From: Clostridium akagii DSM 12554
GTDB lineage: Bacteria > Bacillota > Clostridia > Clostridiales > Clostridiaceae
Direction: 5' to 3'
Assembly (NCBI RefSeq): GCF_000686725.1
Contig: NZ_KK366007.1
Coordinates: forward strand, 478,323 to 542,322
DNA length: 64,000 nt
The translations under genes were made by a program, and so were the position numbers. Below the pieces are notes generated by a model. That model worked only from the letters and a program-made list of their open reading frames with translations. It did not search any database and was not told the DNA's origin. Below, one piece after another: positions 63,142-64,000 of this stretch (positions are counted from its first letter, which is position 1; every line of letters begins with the position of its first letter).

Positions 63142-64000
63142 TTAAAAATAACAGTTAAAACCATTCTCAATAAATATATTTTTATATTCTAACAAATCTT
63201 CTTCATGTAGCTGATCTATATTTTGAAATACGTACTTTTTATTTAATAGTTCATATTTTTTTTCCCCAAATTGATGGAAAGGTAAAAGATTAATATCATG
63301 GGCACCAACTGTTTTTAATAATTTACAAAATTCTCTTGCATCATTTAAACTTGAATTAATAGTTGGTATAACAGGAATACGCACAATAACATGCTTGCCC
63401 ATATTTATGGCTGTTTTAAGATTTTTTATGATTATATCATTATATACATTAGTAGAATCAAAATGTTTTTGCCTATTGTAGTGTTTTATATCAAATAATA
63501 ATAAATCAACATTTTTTATAAAATCACAGAAAATTTTCTCAGTTGTATAACCAGTAGTTTCAATTGCTGTATGAATGCTTTTTTCCTTTAAAAGTCCTAA
63601 AAGCTTAATGGCAAATACGTGTTGTTGTAATACCTCACCACCAGATAGTGTGACTCCTCCATTAGATTCCTCATAAAAATCTTGATCTTTTAGAACTTCT
63701 TCCATGATTTTCTTAAGGGTTAAATATTCACCTTCTATTTTCAATGCATTGTTTGGACAAAATTTCACACAATTAAAACAAGAGGTACATTTATTATAAT
63801 CAATTTGAATATTACCATGGTTTAAAAAAATTGCTTTACGCTCACAACCATTTAAACAACGGAGGCAGTTAATGCATTTTGATTTATCCCATGTGATTTG
63901 AAATGTGCTTTTTTGCGATTCCGGATTAGAGCACCATGAACACCTTAATGGACAACCTTTAAAAAATATAATTGTTCTAATTCCTGGTCCATCATGTATG
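63142..64000 (-). CDS. Glycyl-radical enzyme activating protein (radical SAM), 5' end outside window
   Basis: The minus-strand frame is open from the stop at 63142 to the window edge (about 286 codons), so the internal GTG at 63768 is not the start. At the start DGPGIRTIIFFKGCPLRCSWC carries the radical-SAM CxxxCxxC motif. Two ferredoxin-like clusters follow (CINCLRCLNGCE and CTSCFNCVKFCP), and NGGVTLSGGEVLQQ and FDIKHYN are typical of PflA-type activases. It generates the glycyl radical on a partner enzyme, which is not in the window. Confidence 0.93.
   Translation of the reverse strand, partial: IHDGPGIRTIIFFKGCPLRCSWCSNPESQKSTFQITWDKSKCINCLRCLNGCERKAIFLNHGNIQIDYNKCTSCFNCVKFCPNNALKIEGEYLTLKKIMEEVLKDQDFYEESNGGVTLSGGEVLQQHVFAIKLLGLLKEKSIHTAIETTGYTTEKIFCDFIKNVDLLLFDIKHYNRQKHFDSTNVYNDIIIKNLKTAINMGKHVIVRIPVIPTINSSLNDAREFCKLLKTVGAHDINLLPFHQFGEKKYELLNKKYVFQNIDQLHEEDLLEYKNIFIENGFNCYF

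Overview
The window is AT-rich DNA with closely packed, Shine-Dalgarno-led genes and many spore genes (ytfI/ytfJ, SleB- and CwlJ-type cortex hydrolases, GerQ-like coat proteins, a LysM-GH18 cortex enzyme). With a glycyl-radical activating enzyme and a 2-hydroxyacyl-CoA-dehydratase-type activase operon, this points to an anaerobic spore former of Clostridium sensu stricto. No tRNA, rRNA, CRISPR array or phage structural gene was seen.

Bases 1-38,900 look like ordinary chromosome. First comes a small patch with four copies of a ~60 bp intergenic repeat, two of which bracket a berberine-bridge-type flavin oxidase gene. Then follow queT with a probable preQ1 riboswitch, adenine deaminase plus a TtcA-like protein, an orphan histidine kinase, ytfI-ytfJ, an Lrp/aminotransferase pair, a UgtP-like glycosyltransferase, divergent aspartokinase and metA, a small kinase-fold gene that seems to start at AUA, sbcD-sbcC, envelope and spore enzymes, htpG, an aconitase-family hydratase, a gerQ-cwlJ-gerQ triplet, and a tightly coupled four-gene operon (two DUF2229/COG3581-type proteins, a BadF-type ATPase, a membrane transporter). 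A LysM-GH18 (SleL-like) gene closes this part.

Bases 38,900-63,140 are a ~24 kb accessory island and the most striking part. After the intact GH18 gene (copy A), its 3' end and downstream terminator recur seven more times (B-H), always in the same orientation, with different 5' truncations and internal deletions. Between the copies lie unrelated cargo groups: plasmid-like remnants (a broken conjugation-type ATPase, an iteron/hairpin region, two small DNA-binding-type genes); a broken surface protein with clostridial hydrophobic W repeats; an IS1182-type element; membrane proteins, TetR and a broken MFS pump; a methionyl-tRNA formyltransferase paralogue; AraC-MFS-TetR-carboxylesterase; and AraC-MFS-metal hydrolase. 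No integrase is visible. The layout resembles a cassette array or serial integration anchored on the 3' end of one spore-enzyme gene. The last copy abuts the 3' end of a glycyl-radical-enzyme activase gene, which runs off the window and appears to be the far chromosomal flank.
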